A DNA stretch of 64,000 nt, from positions 744,001-808,000 of the forward strand of contig NZ_CP155729.1 in assembly GCF_039724765.1 (NCBI RefSeq), in the 5' to 3' direction. Shown one piece after another: positions 16,849-24,997 of this stretch (the first letter of the stretch is position 1; every line of letters starts with the position of its first letter). Origin of the DNA: Sagittula stellata E-37 (lineage in GTDB: Bacteria > Pseudomonadota > Alphaproteobacteria > Rhodobacterales > Rhodobacteraceae). The translations under genes were made by a program, and so were the position numbers. The notes below the pieces were generated by a model. The model was given only the letters and a program-made list of their open reading frames with translations. It ran no database searches and had not been told where the DNA came from.

Positions 16849-17760
16849 TTGCTGAACAGACTGAGGATGCGGCATGTCCGCTGCTTCCTGACCATCGCGC
16901 GCTGCGGGTCGATGACCGCGGCGGCGAGAGAGATGAACTCCTCCCAACCCGCGGTGTCGCGGTCGCTGGCCGAACTGGAGAAGCTGGTCGGCCAGCCCCT
17001 GTTCGAACGTGGCGGGCGAGGTCTGACGCTGACGGAGGCGGGCGAACGACTGCGCCGCCACCTGGACCCGGCAGTCTCGCAGATGGAAGAGGGCGTGCGG
17101 CTGGCGGGTGGGACGGCGGCGGTGCCGCGCGTTTCCGTGGGCATGCTGCCGAACGTGGCGCGAACCTTGGCAATGCGGTCGTCGGTCATGTTCAAGGAGG
17201 ATGCCCCCGACGTCGATCTGGAGCTGCACTGGGCCAACGTGTCGGAGCTGATCGTGCGCCTGAACCGGGGCGAGATCGACATGCTGCTGGGCCGTCTCCT
17301 TTCGCTCGAACACATGGACGGCGTCAGTTTCGAACACCTGTATCCCGAAAACATCGTCTTTGCCGTCCACCACACGCACCCTTTCGCCGCGCGGCCCGAT
17401 GACGTGACGCTGTCAGAAGTCGGGGCCGAACTGGTCGTGGTGCCGCTTGCCGGGACGATCATCCGCCGCGAGCTGGACAAGTTCATGACCGCGCGCGGCC
17501 TGGCCCGGTTCCGCCGGCAGATCGAGACGGTGTCCTTCGAATTCACCCGCAGTTTCCTGCGCGAGACGCCCTCTGTCGCGGCGATCCCGCTTGGCGCGAT
17601 CCGGCACGAACTGGCGGAGGGCGAGCTGGTGAAACTGGGCCTGTCCGGCGAGGAACTTGTCGGGTCCGTCGGTATCTCCTTCCGTTCCGGACGGGCCCTG
17701 TCGCCGGAGGCCGCACGCTTTGCCGAAGTGGTGCGGGTGGTGGCGCGGGACTACGCCTGA
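16849..17760 (+). CDS. LysR family transcriptional regulator (PcaQ/GbpR-like)
   Basis: Regulator of 303 aa. The N-terminal helix-turn-helix (about 6-65) reads MRHVRCFLTIARCGSMTAAA and SQPAVSRSLAELE; the rest is the periplasmic-binding-like effector domain. I take the TTG at 16849 as start; the ATG at 16867 would leave only two residues before the first conserved helix. It sits between the iolD pair and the sulfatase-TRAP operon in the same direction. A palindrome at 17773-17788 ahead of the sulfatase gene looks like its binding site. The effector is unknown. Confidence 0.85.
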   Translation: MLNRLRMRHVRCFLTIARCGSMTAAAREMNSSQPAVSRSLAELEKLVGQPLFERGGRGLTLTEAGERLRRHLDPAVSQMEEGVRLAGGTAAVPRVSVGMLPNVARTLAMRSSVMFKEDAPDVDLELHWANVSELIVRLNRGEIDMLLGRLLSLEHMDGVSFEHLYPENIVFAVHHTHPFAARPDDVTLSEVGAELVVVPLAGTIIRRELDKFMTARGLARFRRQIETVSFEFTRSFLRETPSVAAIPLGAIRHELAEGELVKLGLSGEELVGSVGISFRSGRALSPEAARFAEVVRVVARDYA

Positions 17761-17772
17761 CAGCAGCAAGCC

Positions 17773-17788
17773 ATACCCGATCCGGTAT
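17773..17788. promoter_or_regulatory. LysR-type operator candidate overlapping a -10 box
   Basis: Inverted repeat ATACC-N6-GGTAT, just after the LysR gene and 100 bases before the sulfatase gene. A TATACT -10-like hexamer (17786-17791) overlaps its right half. PcaQ-type LysR proteins bind similar ATAACC/GGTTAT repeats. Function is inferred from spacing and sequence. Confidence 0.5.
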
Positions 17789-17887
17789 ACTAAAAGCGTA
17801 GAATCGATTTCATGTTTGCGCCTCCCGCCGCTAGCTTGCAGCAACGGCGCCGTCAGAGCGCGACAATCCAAGGGGGGAACGGCGCGC

Positions 17888-19576
17888 ATGGCGGCTCCGA
17901 AGAATATCCTGTTTATCATGTTCGATCAGCTCCGCTGGGATTACCTGAGCTGTTACGGCCATCCGCATCTGAAGACACCGAACCTGGACCGGCTGGCGTC
18001 GAAGGGGATGCGCTTCGACCGCTGCACGATCCAGTCGCCGCTGTGCGGACCGTCGCGGATGTCCACCTACACCGGGCGCTACGTCCATTCGCATGGGGCA
18101 TCCTGGAACAACGTGCCCCTGAAGGTCGGGGAGCTGACGATGGGCGACCATCTGCGCGATCTGGGAATGGGCTGCTGGCTGGTGGGCAAGACCCATATGG
18201 CGGCGGACGCCGAGGGGATGCGCAGGCTCGGGCTGGAACAGGACAGCGTGATCGGTGCGCGGGTCGGCGAATGCGGCTTCGACATCTTCGAGCGTGACGA
18301 CGGCATGCGCCCCGAGGGGCCGGACGGGCTCTATGACGAGGGCGGCGCGCTGAAGTACAACGAATACCTGCGCGGCAAGGGCTACGAGAGCGACAATCCC
18401 TGGCACGACTATGCCAATTCCGGACTGGACGACGACGGCAACGTGTTGTCGGGCTGGTTTCTCGAAAACTCCGACCGGCCCGCGAACATCCGTGAAGACG
18501 ACAGCGAAACCCCCTATCTGACGCGCCGCGGGATCGAGTTCATCGAGCAGGCGGAGGGACCATGGTGCTGTCACCTGTCCTACATCAAGCCGCACTGGCC
18601 CTATATCGTGCCGGAACCCTACGCCTCGATGTACGGACCGCAGGACTTCCTGCCGCGCGTCGCTTCGGAAACCGAGCGCGAGACGGATCACCCTGTTTTC
18701 AAGGGGTTCCAGAATGCACCCATCGGTAAGGCGCTGGCCCGCGACGACGTGCGCGAGAAGGTGCTGCGCGCCTACATGGGGCTCATCAAGCAGTGCGACG
18801 ACCAGATGGGCGTGCTGTTCGACTTCCTCGAACGCACCGGCCGAATGGAGGACACGCTCATTGTCGTGACGTCCGATCATGGCGACTTCATGGGGGATCA
18901 CTGGATGGGCGAAAAGACCTTCTTCCACGAGGCGTCTGTCAAGGTGCCGCTGATCGTCTACGACCCCTCGCCGGAGGCGGATGCCACGCGCGGTACGACC
19001 TCCGACGCGCTGGTCGAATGCATCGACTTCCTGCCCACCTTCGTGGAGGTGGCGGGCGGCGATCCAGCGAAACTCGACCACATTCTCGAAGGCCAGTCGC
19101 TTTTGCCGATGCTCCGAGGGGGCGCGGCGCCAGAGCGCGAGGTGGTGGTCTGCGAATACGACTACTCCAGCAGCCCGCTGGCCGGTCGGCTGGGTCTGCA
19201 CCCGGATCAGTCGCGCATGTTCATGGTCGCCAACCAAGACTGGAAGATGATCCATTTCGAAAGTGGCCACCGTCCCATGCTTTTCGACCTGAGGAACGAC
19301 CCGCAGGAACTGGAGGATCTGGGCGCGAGTGCCGCCCATGCGGATGTCAGGGCGCGGATGTACGACCACCTGCACGTCTGGGCACGGCGCCCGGCGGCGC
19401 GGACGACCATGTCGAACGAAGCTTTCGTGAAGGAGCGGACCTTGGGCGCAGGCCGGACCGGGGTACTGATCGGGATCGTGGAGGAGACCGAGCTGCCGCA
19501 GGAACTGACGGCCAAGTACACCGGGCGCAAGGCGAAGGACATGCGCGGGACGACGCCGGGCACACCCGGAGAGTGA
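17888..19576 (+). CDS. Sulfatase-superfamily hydrolase, phosphonate monoester hydrolase-like
   Basis: Type I sulfatase-fold hydrolase of 562 aa that splits sulfate esters or phosphodi-/phosphonate monoesters. The formylglycine motif is LCGPSRMS with Cys53. Metal ligands appear in FDQLRWD near the N-terminus and in TSDHGDFMGDH late in the protein. Overall layout matches rhizobial and Burkholderia phosphonate monoester hydrolases better than arylsulfatases. No signal peptide, so the substrate is hydrolysed in the cytoplasm after uptake, presumably by the adjacent TRAP system. I chose ATG 17888 (after GGGGGAACGGC) because upstream in-frame sequence is not protein-like. Confidence 0.82.
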   Translation: MAAPKNILFIMFDQLRWDYLSCYGHPHLKTPNLDRLASKGMRFDRCTIQSPLCGPSRMSTYTGRYVHSHGASWNNVPLKVGELTMGDHLRDLGMGCWLVGKTHMAADAEGMRRLGLEQDSVIGARVGECGFDIFERDDGMRPEGPDGLYDEGGALKYNEYLRGKGYESDNPWHDYANSGLDDDGNVLSGWFLENSDRPANIREDDSETPYLTRRGIEFIEQAEGPWCCHLSYIKPHWPYIVPEPYASMYGPQDFLPRVASETERETDHPVFKGFQNAPIGKALARDDVREKVLRAYMGLIKQCDDQMGVLFDFLERTGRMEDTLIVVTSDHGDFMGDHWMGEKTFFHEASVKVPLIVYDPSPEADATRGTTSDALVECIDFLPTFVEVAGGDPAKLDHILEGQSLLPMLRGGAAPEREVVVCEYDYSSSPLAGRLGLHPDQSRMFMVANQDWKMIHFESGHRPMLFDLRNDPQELEDLGASAAHADVRARMYDHLHVWARRPAARTTMSNEAFVKERTLGAGRTGVLIGIVEETELPQELTAKYTGRKAKDMRGTTPGTPGE

Positions 19577-19607
19577 CGAAGGGAACCATGTCTTGGGGAG
19601 GAGAACC

Positions 19608-20660
19608 ATGAAGACATTCTTGAAGACGGCCGCCGTTGTAGGCGCCCTTGCGGTGACAGGTGTCATGGCGCAGGCGCAGGCCAACCTGAGCGCCGAGACA
19701 TCGAGTGCAGGCAACTCGCCGCACCTGATGATGATGCACCTTGCCGATGTGCTTGCTCGCGAGGGCGTGGCCAACGTGCAGGTGCAGGAAGGCCAGACCG
19801 CCACCAACTCCATGGTCAACGTGGCCGAGGGCAAGTCCGATATGGTGACGGCGCCCACCATCCTCTTCTTCCTGCTGGAAAACGGGCGCGGGCCGTTCTC
19901 CAACATCGGTGAGGGCGGCAAGGATCTTGTGCAGAACATCCGCGCCATCGCGCCGTTCAATGCGGGCGCCTACGGGCTGTTCGCGCCGGTGGCGTCGAAC
20001 ATCACCTCTTATCAGGACCTCAAGGGACGCACGGTCTGGAACGGTCCGCCGCGCGGCGCGGCCCTGACGCTTGGGCGTCAGACGATCCTGCTGGGGTCGG
20101 GCGGCTTCAAGGACGGCGAGGACTACACCGGTTACCAGACCAACTGGGGGCAACTGCCGACCGCGCTGGTCGACGGCTCGGCCGAAGCCTTCCTTGTGCC
20201 GATCACCTTCCCCTCGGATCGCGTGGTCATGGCGCTGTCAGCCGGTGACGTGAACATCGTCTCCTTCCCGAAGGACATCTGGGAAAGCGAAGGGATGGAG
20301 AAGTTCCTGTCGGCCCCGGGCAACAGCCCGGTCGAGGTCAAGATCGCGGACATGGGCTATGGCCCGGACCAGGGCGTGAACGTGATTTCCGAGGATGACA
20401 CCTTCCGCTCGCCGGGCGTGCCCTTCGCGGCCTACGTGCGCGCCGATCTGTCCGACGAACTGGTCAAAGAGGTCACGGCGGCTTACATCGCCTCGCTCCC
20501 GGAGCTGAAAAAGCGCGCGCCCTATGCCGGCAACGTCAATTTCGACGTGCTGGATCAACGAACCACCGGTTTCTGCGGAGCCTTGACCCTGAAGTACCAC
20601 CCCGGCGCGATCGCTGCATGGGAAGAGGCCGGGTACGACGTTCCGGACTGCGCGAAGTGA
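19608..20660 (+). CDS. TAXI family TRAP transporter solute-binding protein
   Basis: Periplasmic binding protein of 350 aa with a signal peptide ending at about AQAQA (residue 24). Features typical of TAXI proteins are SAGNSPHL near the N-terminus, GRTVWNGPPRGAA in the middle, and the end YHPGAIAAWEEAGY. The start is fixed by GGGGAGGAG. It follows the sulfatase by 31 bases and precedes a fused 4TM-12TM permease, the usual TAXI partner. A hairpin lies between them. The ligand is unknown; the neighbours suggest an esterified polyol. Confidence 0.85.
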   Translation: MKTFLKTAAVVGALAVTGVMAQAQANLSAETSSAGNSPHLMMMHLADVLAREGVANVQVQEGQTATNSMVNVAEGKSDMVTAPTILFFLLENGRGPFSNIGEGGKDLVQNIRAIAPFNAGAYGLFAPVASNITSYQDLKGRTVWNGPPRGAALTLGRQTILLGSGGFKDGEDYTGYQTNWGQLPTALVDGSAEAFLVPITFPSDRVVMALSAGDVNIVSFPKDIWESEGMEKFLSAPGNSPVEVKIADMGYGPDQGVNVISEDDTFRSPGVPFAAYVRADLSDELVKEVTAAYIASLPELKKRAPYAGNVNFDVLDQRTTGFCGALTLKYHPGAIAAWEEAGYDVPDCAK

Positions 20661-20667
20661 CCTGACA

Positions 20668-20689
20668 GGGCGGGCTGCCGGGCCCGCCC
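20668..20689 (+). other. Intercistronic hairpin between TAXI binding protein and permease
   Basis: Eight-bp stem GGGCGGGC / GCCCGCCC with a six-base loop, 7 bases after the binding-protein stop. It matches the position of the hairpin at 5889-5916 in the other TRAP operon and may set the ratio of binding protein to permease. Confidence 0.65.
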
Positions 20690-20710
20690 CCTTTGCCGGG
20701 AGATCCTGAG

Positions 20711-23050
20711 ATGTCGGACAAGATGCCGTTCCTGAAGCGTGCCGCGCAGGCACTTGGGCTGATCCTCGTGACCATCGGGATGCTCAACACCATTCCGTCC
20801 ATCCCCGGCCTGGATGCCTGGGCGCAGGATGTGACCGGCAACCCGGCCTTCGCGATCCGGAGATTCCCCTACGAATGGCTCTATCCCATCGCCTTCGTGC
20901 TGATGATGCTGACCGTGGCCTGCAACCATTCGTTTTGGGCGGACTGGACGGTTCGGGGGTTTGGCCCGGGGCGCCGTCGTTTCGGCGCCTTCATGGACAT
21001 CCTTTTGGTGACGATGGCCGTAGCGGTTTCTGCGGCATACCTGATCGAGATCGACTCGGTGTGCTTGATCGACCAATTCACCGGCGAACGCGCCGAACTG
21101 ATCGCCCGTGCCCTGCTGGAAGAGAAGGAATTCGCCGAACTCTATGGGCTGCCCGCGCCGACATCGGTGGACGATCCTGCCTGTATCCGCAACCTTGGCG
21201 TCTGGATCTTCGCCGTGGTGGGGGCGGGCATCGCCGTCTTCCTGGGCTACAACGTGCGGGTCTGGGGTCTACCGCTGGTCGCTGTGGCGATCCTGATCTT
21301 TGCCTACACGCTCATTACCGTGGGGATCTGGTACTTCTTCGGCTCCGAGGACATGAACAAGTACCTCATCACCAAACTGGGTGGCGAGCCGCGTTCGCTG
21401 ATGGACGGCCGTCCGAATGTCGAGGATATCCTCGTCAACAATGCGCAGGGTCTGCTGGGCCGGTTCATGGGCATCCTGCTGTCGACGGTTTTCCCCTACA
21501 TCGTGCTCGGGTCGCTCTTCGGGATCTCGGCCGGGGGCAAGTCGCTGATCAAGCTGGCGTTCCTCTGGACACGGCGGCTGAAGGGCGGCCCGGCCCACGC
21601 CGCTATCGTGTCGAGCGCGCTGTTCGGCACGATTTCCGGCGGGCCGGTGGTGAACGTTCTGTCGACCGGCGTCCTGACCATCCCCATGATGCTGCGGCGC
21701 GGGTTTTCGAAGACCTTCGCGGGCGGTGTCGAAGCCGCCGCATCGTCCGGAGGGCAGATCATGCCACCGGTCATGGGCGTGGCAGCCTTCGTGCTGTCAG
21801 CCATGACGGTGGTGCCCTATCGCGAGGTTATCGTCGCGGCGGTCATCCCTGCGATTGCCTACTTCGGCTGCCTCTTCCTGACGGTACACTTCCAGGCCCG
21901 CAAACAGGGCATAGAGGCGGTCGGCGACAAGACACCCGACATGATTCTGAATGGCCAGGACCGGCTGAACCTGCTGATGATCCTGTTGCCGATCCTGCTG
22001 ATCCTCATGCTGCTCATCACCCCGAAAGAGGCGGTGGGCTGCGGCATCTTCGGCACGCTGCTCGGCGTCGAGCGCAGCGGCGAGGGGGCCGCCTGCGTGG
22101 CCGAGAGCCTGCCTTTCCTGCTCCAGATCGTCCAGAACTCTGCAGGGGATGCCGGTTCGGCGGGCTGGTGGGCCGTGCTGCTGCTTGTCGCGCTGTTCTG
22201 CCTGGACCCCGAATTCCGCAAGGCACCGCGCGCGCTGGTCGGGGCCTTCGCGGACGCGGGGGTTCTGATCGCGACCCTCTACCTGATGTTCCTGTCGGTC
22301 TCTGTCATCGATTTCTGCCTGAACTTCACCGGACTGTCGGGATTTGTCGCGCGGGATGTGCTGGGTCTGTTGCGCGCCTTCGGGGCCGAGGTACAGGGTG
22401 GTGGCATCTTCCTGTTCGCAGCGCTCTTCGTGACGATGCTGCTGGCAATCCTCCTGGGCATGGGGATGCCGACCGTGCCGGCCTACGTCAACGTGGCCCT
22501 CTTGATGGGGCCTCTGGTCGTCGGGCTGGGCATCGCGAACTTCACGGCGCACATGTTCATCTTCTTCTTCGCGGTGGCGAGCGCGATCACACCGCCGGTC
22601 GCGGTCGCGGCCTTCGCTGCGGCGTCGATCACCAAGGCGGACGCCATGGCCACCGGCTTTGCCGCTGTGCGCGCCGGTGTGGTGATGTTCGTTTTGCCGT
22701 TCGTCTTCGCCTTCTACCCCGAACTCCTGCTGATCGATCCGGCCAAGCTGGATCCCACGGCCACGGCCGGGGCGCAGGTGTACATCGAGGGCTATGGGCC
22801 GGGAATCGACTGGTTGGGCCTGGCGTCTGTCGGCGCGCGCCTCGCGCTGGGGCTTTATCTGATGGCAGGGGCGCTGGCACGCTATGACATGCGGGCGATG
22901 GGAGCGCCCGAGGTCATCCTGCGCCTCGGTCTGGCGGTCGCCGTGATGATGAAGGCGGCAGTGATCTTCCTTCCGGCGCTCGGGCTGGCGGCGGTCTACC
23001 TGCTGTGGCACGGCAGCTCGGCCATGCGTCGCGGGCCGGTTCGGACCTGA
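20711..23050 (+). CDS. TRAP transporter permease, fused small and large subunits (4TM-12TM)
   Basis: Integral membrane protein of 779 aa in which the DctQ-like and DctM-like parts are joined, as usual for TAXI systems. The N-terminal part (about 1-210) has several helices; the DctM-like part has SSALFGTISGGPVVNVLSTG and SSGGQIMPPVMG, the motifs expected for the transport core. A roughly 130-residue insert in the middle contains cysteines and two helices. ATG 20711 follows GGGAGATCC; an upstream TTG at 20693 is less likely. Last gene of the sulfatase-TRAP operon. Confidence 0.87.
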   Translation: MSDKMPFLKRAAQALGLILVTIGMLNTIPSIPGLDAWAQDVTGNPAFAIRRFPYEWLYPIAFVLMMLTVACNHSFWADWTVRGFGPGRRRFGAFMDILLVTMAVAVSAAYLIEIDSVCLIDQFTGERAELIARALLEEKEFAELYGLPAPTSVDDPACIRNLGVWIFAVVGAGIAVFLGYNVRVWGLPLVAVAILIFAYTLITVGIWYFFGSEDMNKYLITKLGGEPRSLMDGRPNVEDILVNNAQGLLGRFMGILLSTVFPYIVLGSLFGISAGGKSLIKLAFLWTRRLKGGPAHAAIVSSALFGTISGGPVVNVLSTGVLTIPMMLRRGFSKTFAGGVEAAASSGGQIMPPVMGVAAFVLSAMTVVPYREVIVAAVIPAIAYFGCLFLTVHFQARKQGIEAVGDKTPDMILNGQDRLNLLMILLPILLILMLLITPKEAVGCGIFGTLLGVERSGEGAACVAESLPFLLQIVQNSAGDAGSAGWWAVLLLVALFCLDPEFRKAPRALVGAFADAGVLIATLYLMFLSVSVIDFCLNFTGLSGFVARDVLGLLRAFGAEVQGGGIFLFAALFVTMLLAILLGMGMPTVPAYVNVALLMGPLVVGLGIANFTAHMFIFFFAVASAITPPVAVAAFAAASITKADAMATGFAAVRAGVVMFVLPFVFAFYPELLLIDPAKLDPTATAGAQVYIEGYGPGIDWLGLASVGARLALGLYLMAGALARYDMRAMGAPEVILRLGLAVAVMMKAAVIFLPALGLAAVYLLWHGSSAMRRGPVRT

Positions 23051-23132
23051 CACATGGCCACACACGGCCTTGGCCTCCGGCGGACTTTCGTGCAAATCTG
23101 CTGGTAGAGTGGTCAATCAACGGAGCAACGGC

Positions 23133-24026
23133 ATGCACGACGTCGTCATCCTTTCCGACGAGAGGTTGGTCGGGTCCCTTGTCGCGGCCCAGGGCGACAC
23201 ATGGCGCGGCCAGAGGATTCAGCCGTTGGCCGCCTCTGGCGCGGACAACGCGATGTTTCGGCTTGGCGACAAATGGGCTGTCCGGTTGCCGCGGCGCCCC
23301 GAAGTCGTGCAGATGCTCGAAACGGAAGCCAAGTGGCTGCCGCGTCTCGCTGATCTGCCGCTGTCCGTGCCGGTGCCTCGCGTGCTGGGCGCGCCGACGC
23401 AGCAGTTCAACTGGCCATTCACCATCGTCGACTGGATAGACGGCGTAGAGGCCGACGAGACCGAGGTTTCGGATATGGCCGAAGCGGTTCAGAGCCTTGC
23501 GGCCTTTCTCAAGGCGCTGTGGAAGAAATCGACCCGCGATGCGCCGCTGGCCGGAGAGGCAAACCATTATCGCGGCGTCAACCTGAAGGAGGTCACGCAG
23601 CAGGTACTTACGTGTTTCTCGAAGCTCGACGACGAACTCGAACCGGAAGTCGCGCGAGAGGCATGGCTCAGCGCCCTGGATGCCAGCCCGGTGCGCAAGC
23701 CGCGCTGGCTGCATGGCGATCTGCGCGCATCGAACATGATTGCCCGCGATGGTGAGCTGGTCGGCGTGATCGACTGGGGCCGGGCGGCGGTGGGCGATCC
23801 GGCGGCGGACGTTGCCGTCGCGTGGCGCTGGGTGCCGGAGTGGGAGATGTCCAATTTCCAGGAGGCGCTTGGCGCAAGCGACGATCTCTGGCGGCGTGCG
23901 CGCGGATGGGCGCTTTACGATGCGGTTGTAATCCTCGCCCATTACAAGGATCAGCCGGGGTTCGAAGCCATATGCGATGAGAGCCGCTGCGTCTTTGGCC
24001 GGCTTGGACTGGGTGCCCCCTGCTGA
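23133..24026 (+). CDS. Aminoglycoside phosphotransferase-family (APH) kinase-like protein
   Basis: Protein of 297 aa with the APH/choline-kinase fold. HGDLRASNMIA (about 193-203) is the catalytic loop and GVIDWGRAAVGDPA (about 211-224) holds the metal-binding Asp. NAMFRLGDKWAVRLPRR near the N-terminus is the ATP-binding region. I chose ATG 23133; the longer frame from 23070 has an unlikely leader. It stands alone between the TRAP operon and an unknown gene. It may phosphorylate a small metabolite; antibiotic resistance is not implied by sequence alone. Confidence 0.8.
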   Translation: MHDVVILSDERLVGSLVAAQGDTWRGQRIQPLAASGADNAMFRLGDKWAVRLPRRPEVVQMLETEAKWLPRLADLPLSVPVPRVLGAPTQQFNWPFTIVDWIDGVEADETEVSDMAEAVQSLAAFLKALWKKSTRDAPLAGEANHYRGVNLKEVTQQVLTCFSKLDDELEPEVAREAWLSALDASPVRKPRWLHGDLRASNMIARDGELVGVIDWGRAAVGDPAADVAVAWRWVPEWEMSNFQEALGASDDLWRRARGWALYDAVVILAHYKDQPGFEAICDESRCVFGRLGLGAPC

Positions 24027-24046
24027 TCGAACCCAACTGAGACTGA

Positions 24047-24925
24047 TCAGCTAATCGTGTCGATGGCCTTCTGGTGGCCGTGAAGGATGCCGAGGTCTTC
24101 GCCCCGCACCGTGCCGCCCTTTGCCGTCCATCGCAGCGTGCCGGTCCGCGACGTGCCCCGTGCGGCGATGTCCAGGTTTTTGCCCACGATGCCCGGCACC
24201 GGCACGTCCCGGTCCAGTTCGATATGGACCGCGTCACCATCGTCGCCGGGTTCTTTGCTGACGGTTTCAAGATACCGCGTCAGCAATGTGATGTAATCCG
24301 AGAGTTCGTCGCGCCGCGAACGCATCGTCTTGACCCGGGCCTGCAGGAGTTCGGTCTGCTGCTCTGAAAGCCCATGTTCGAGGATGTGATCGAAGGCCTC
24401 CAGCGCGGGGCACAACAGTTCTTGCAGAACCGGAAGAGCCATGTCGCTCAGGCTGCGGTCCATCGTTCGGTCGGAGCGGTAGCTTTCCTGGAAGATGGCG
24501 GAGCTTTCGCCCACACTGCGCACGAAGCGGACGTTGGCAGAGGCATGGCCGTCGCGATTGAAATGGGTCAGAACACGCAGCCCGTGCAAAGCCAGCCCGG
24601 GCAATTGGACCTGGAAGTCCGACTGGCTGAAAACGGCCGTGTCCTCGACGCACTGCAGATGCCCCAGAAGGATCCGGGCGATCACCGGCTGGAACACATC
24701 TTCCAGGGGGATCGGCGTGTCGGGGACCATCCGGTTGGAGTGCATTCGGCCGCGCAGGCGCGCATTCGCGAGGTGCCAAATCCTGTCTGGGTCGGTACGC
24801 AACAACCAGAGTTCGATCGTGCCGCTGTCGTTTGGGAGTAATCCTATCATTTTTGCAACGAATCCATACCAGCCGTTATCGTAATTCAGGCGTGCGCCCG
24901 AATCCAAAGACGACACGTTAAACAT
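24047..24925 (-). CDS. Conserved-looking protein of unknown function
   Basis: A 292-aa protein I do not recognise. It reads like a genuine soluble protein, with balanced composition, no membrane segment, a probable helical region at about 175-230 (FDHILEHGLSEQQTELLQAR) and a C-terminal beta-rich part (VPVPGIVGKNLDIAARG). The start ATG at 24925 is chosen because the frame upstream runs into the divergent gene. It lies 72 bases from the CheB-CheR fusion on the other strand, so the two may share a promoter region and a role, possibly as a PilZ-like or sensor partner. That link is speculation. Confidence 0.6.
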   Translation of the reverse strand: MFNVSSLDSGARLNYDNGWYGFVAKMIGLLPNDSGTIELWLLRTDPDRIWHLANARLRGRMHSNRMVPDTPIPLEDVFQPVIARILLGHLQCVEDTAVFSQSDFQVQLPGLALHGLRVLTHFNRDGHASANVRFVRSVGESSAIFQESYRSDRTMDRSLSDMALPVLQELLCPALEAFDHILEHGLSEQQTELLQARVKTMRSRRDELSDYITLLTRYLETVSKEPGDDGDAVHIELDRDVPVPGIVGKNLDIAARGTSRTGTLRWTAKGGTVRGEDLGILHGHQKAIDTIS

Positions 24926-24997
24926 GTGTAAACGAAAACAGGTGAATAATAGCTTAACGGCGGCCGAAGGCACGGCGCGCCGGATCGGGGACAACAG

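Noticed and set aside
17831..19960. Leftward open frame of 709 codons across the sulfatase and TAXI genes
   Set aside because: It is antisense to two well-supported genes and shows no domain.
23133..24026. Antibiotic resistance gene (aminoglycoside phosphotransferase)
   Set aside because: The APH fold is shared by many metabolic kinases; nothing here indicates a drug substrate or mobile context.
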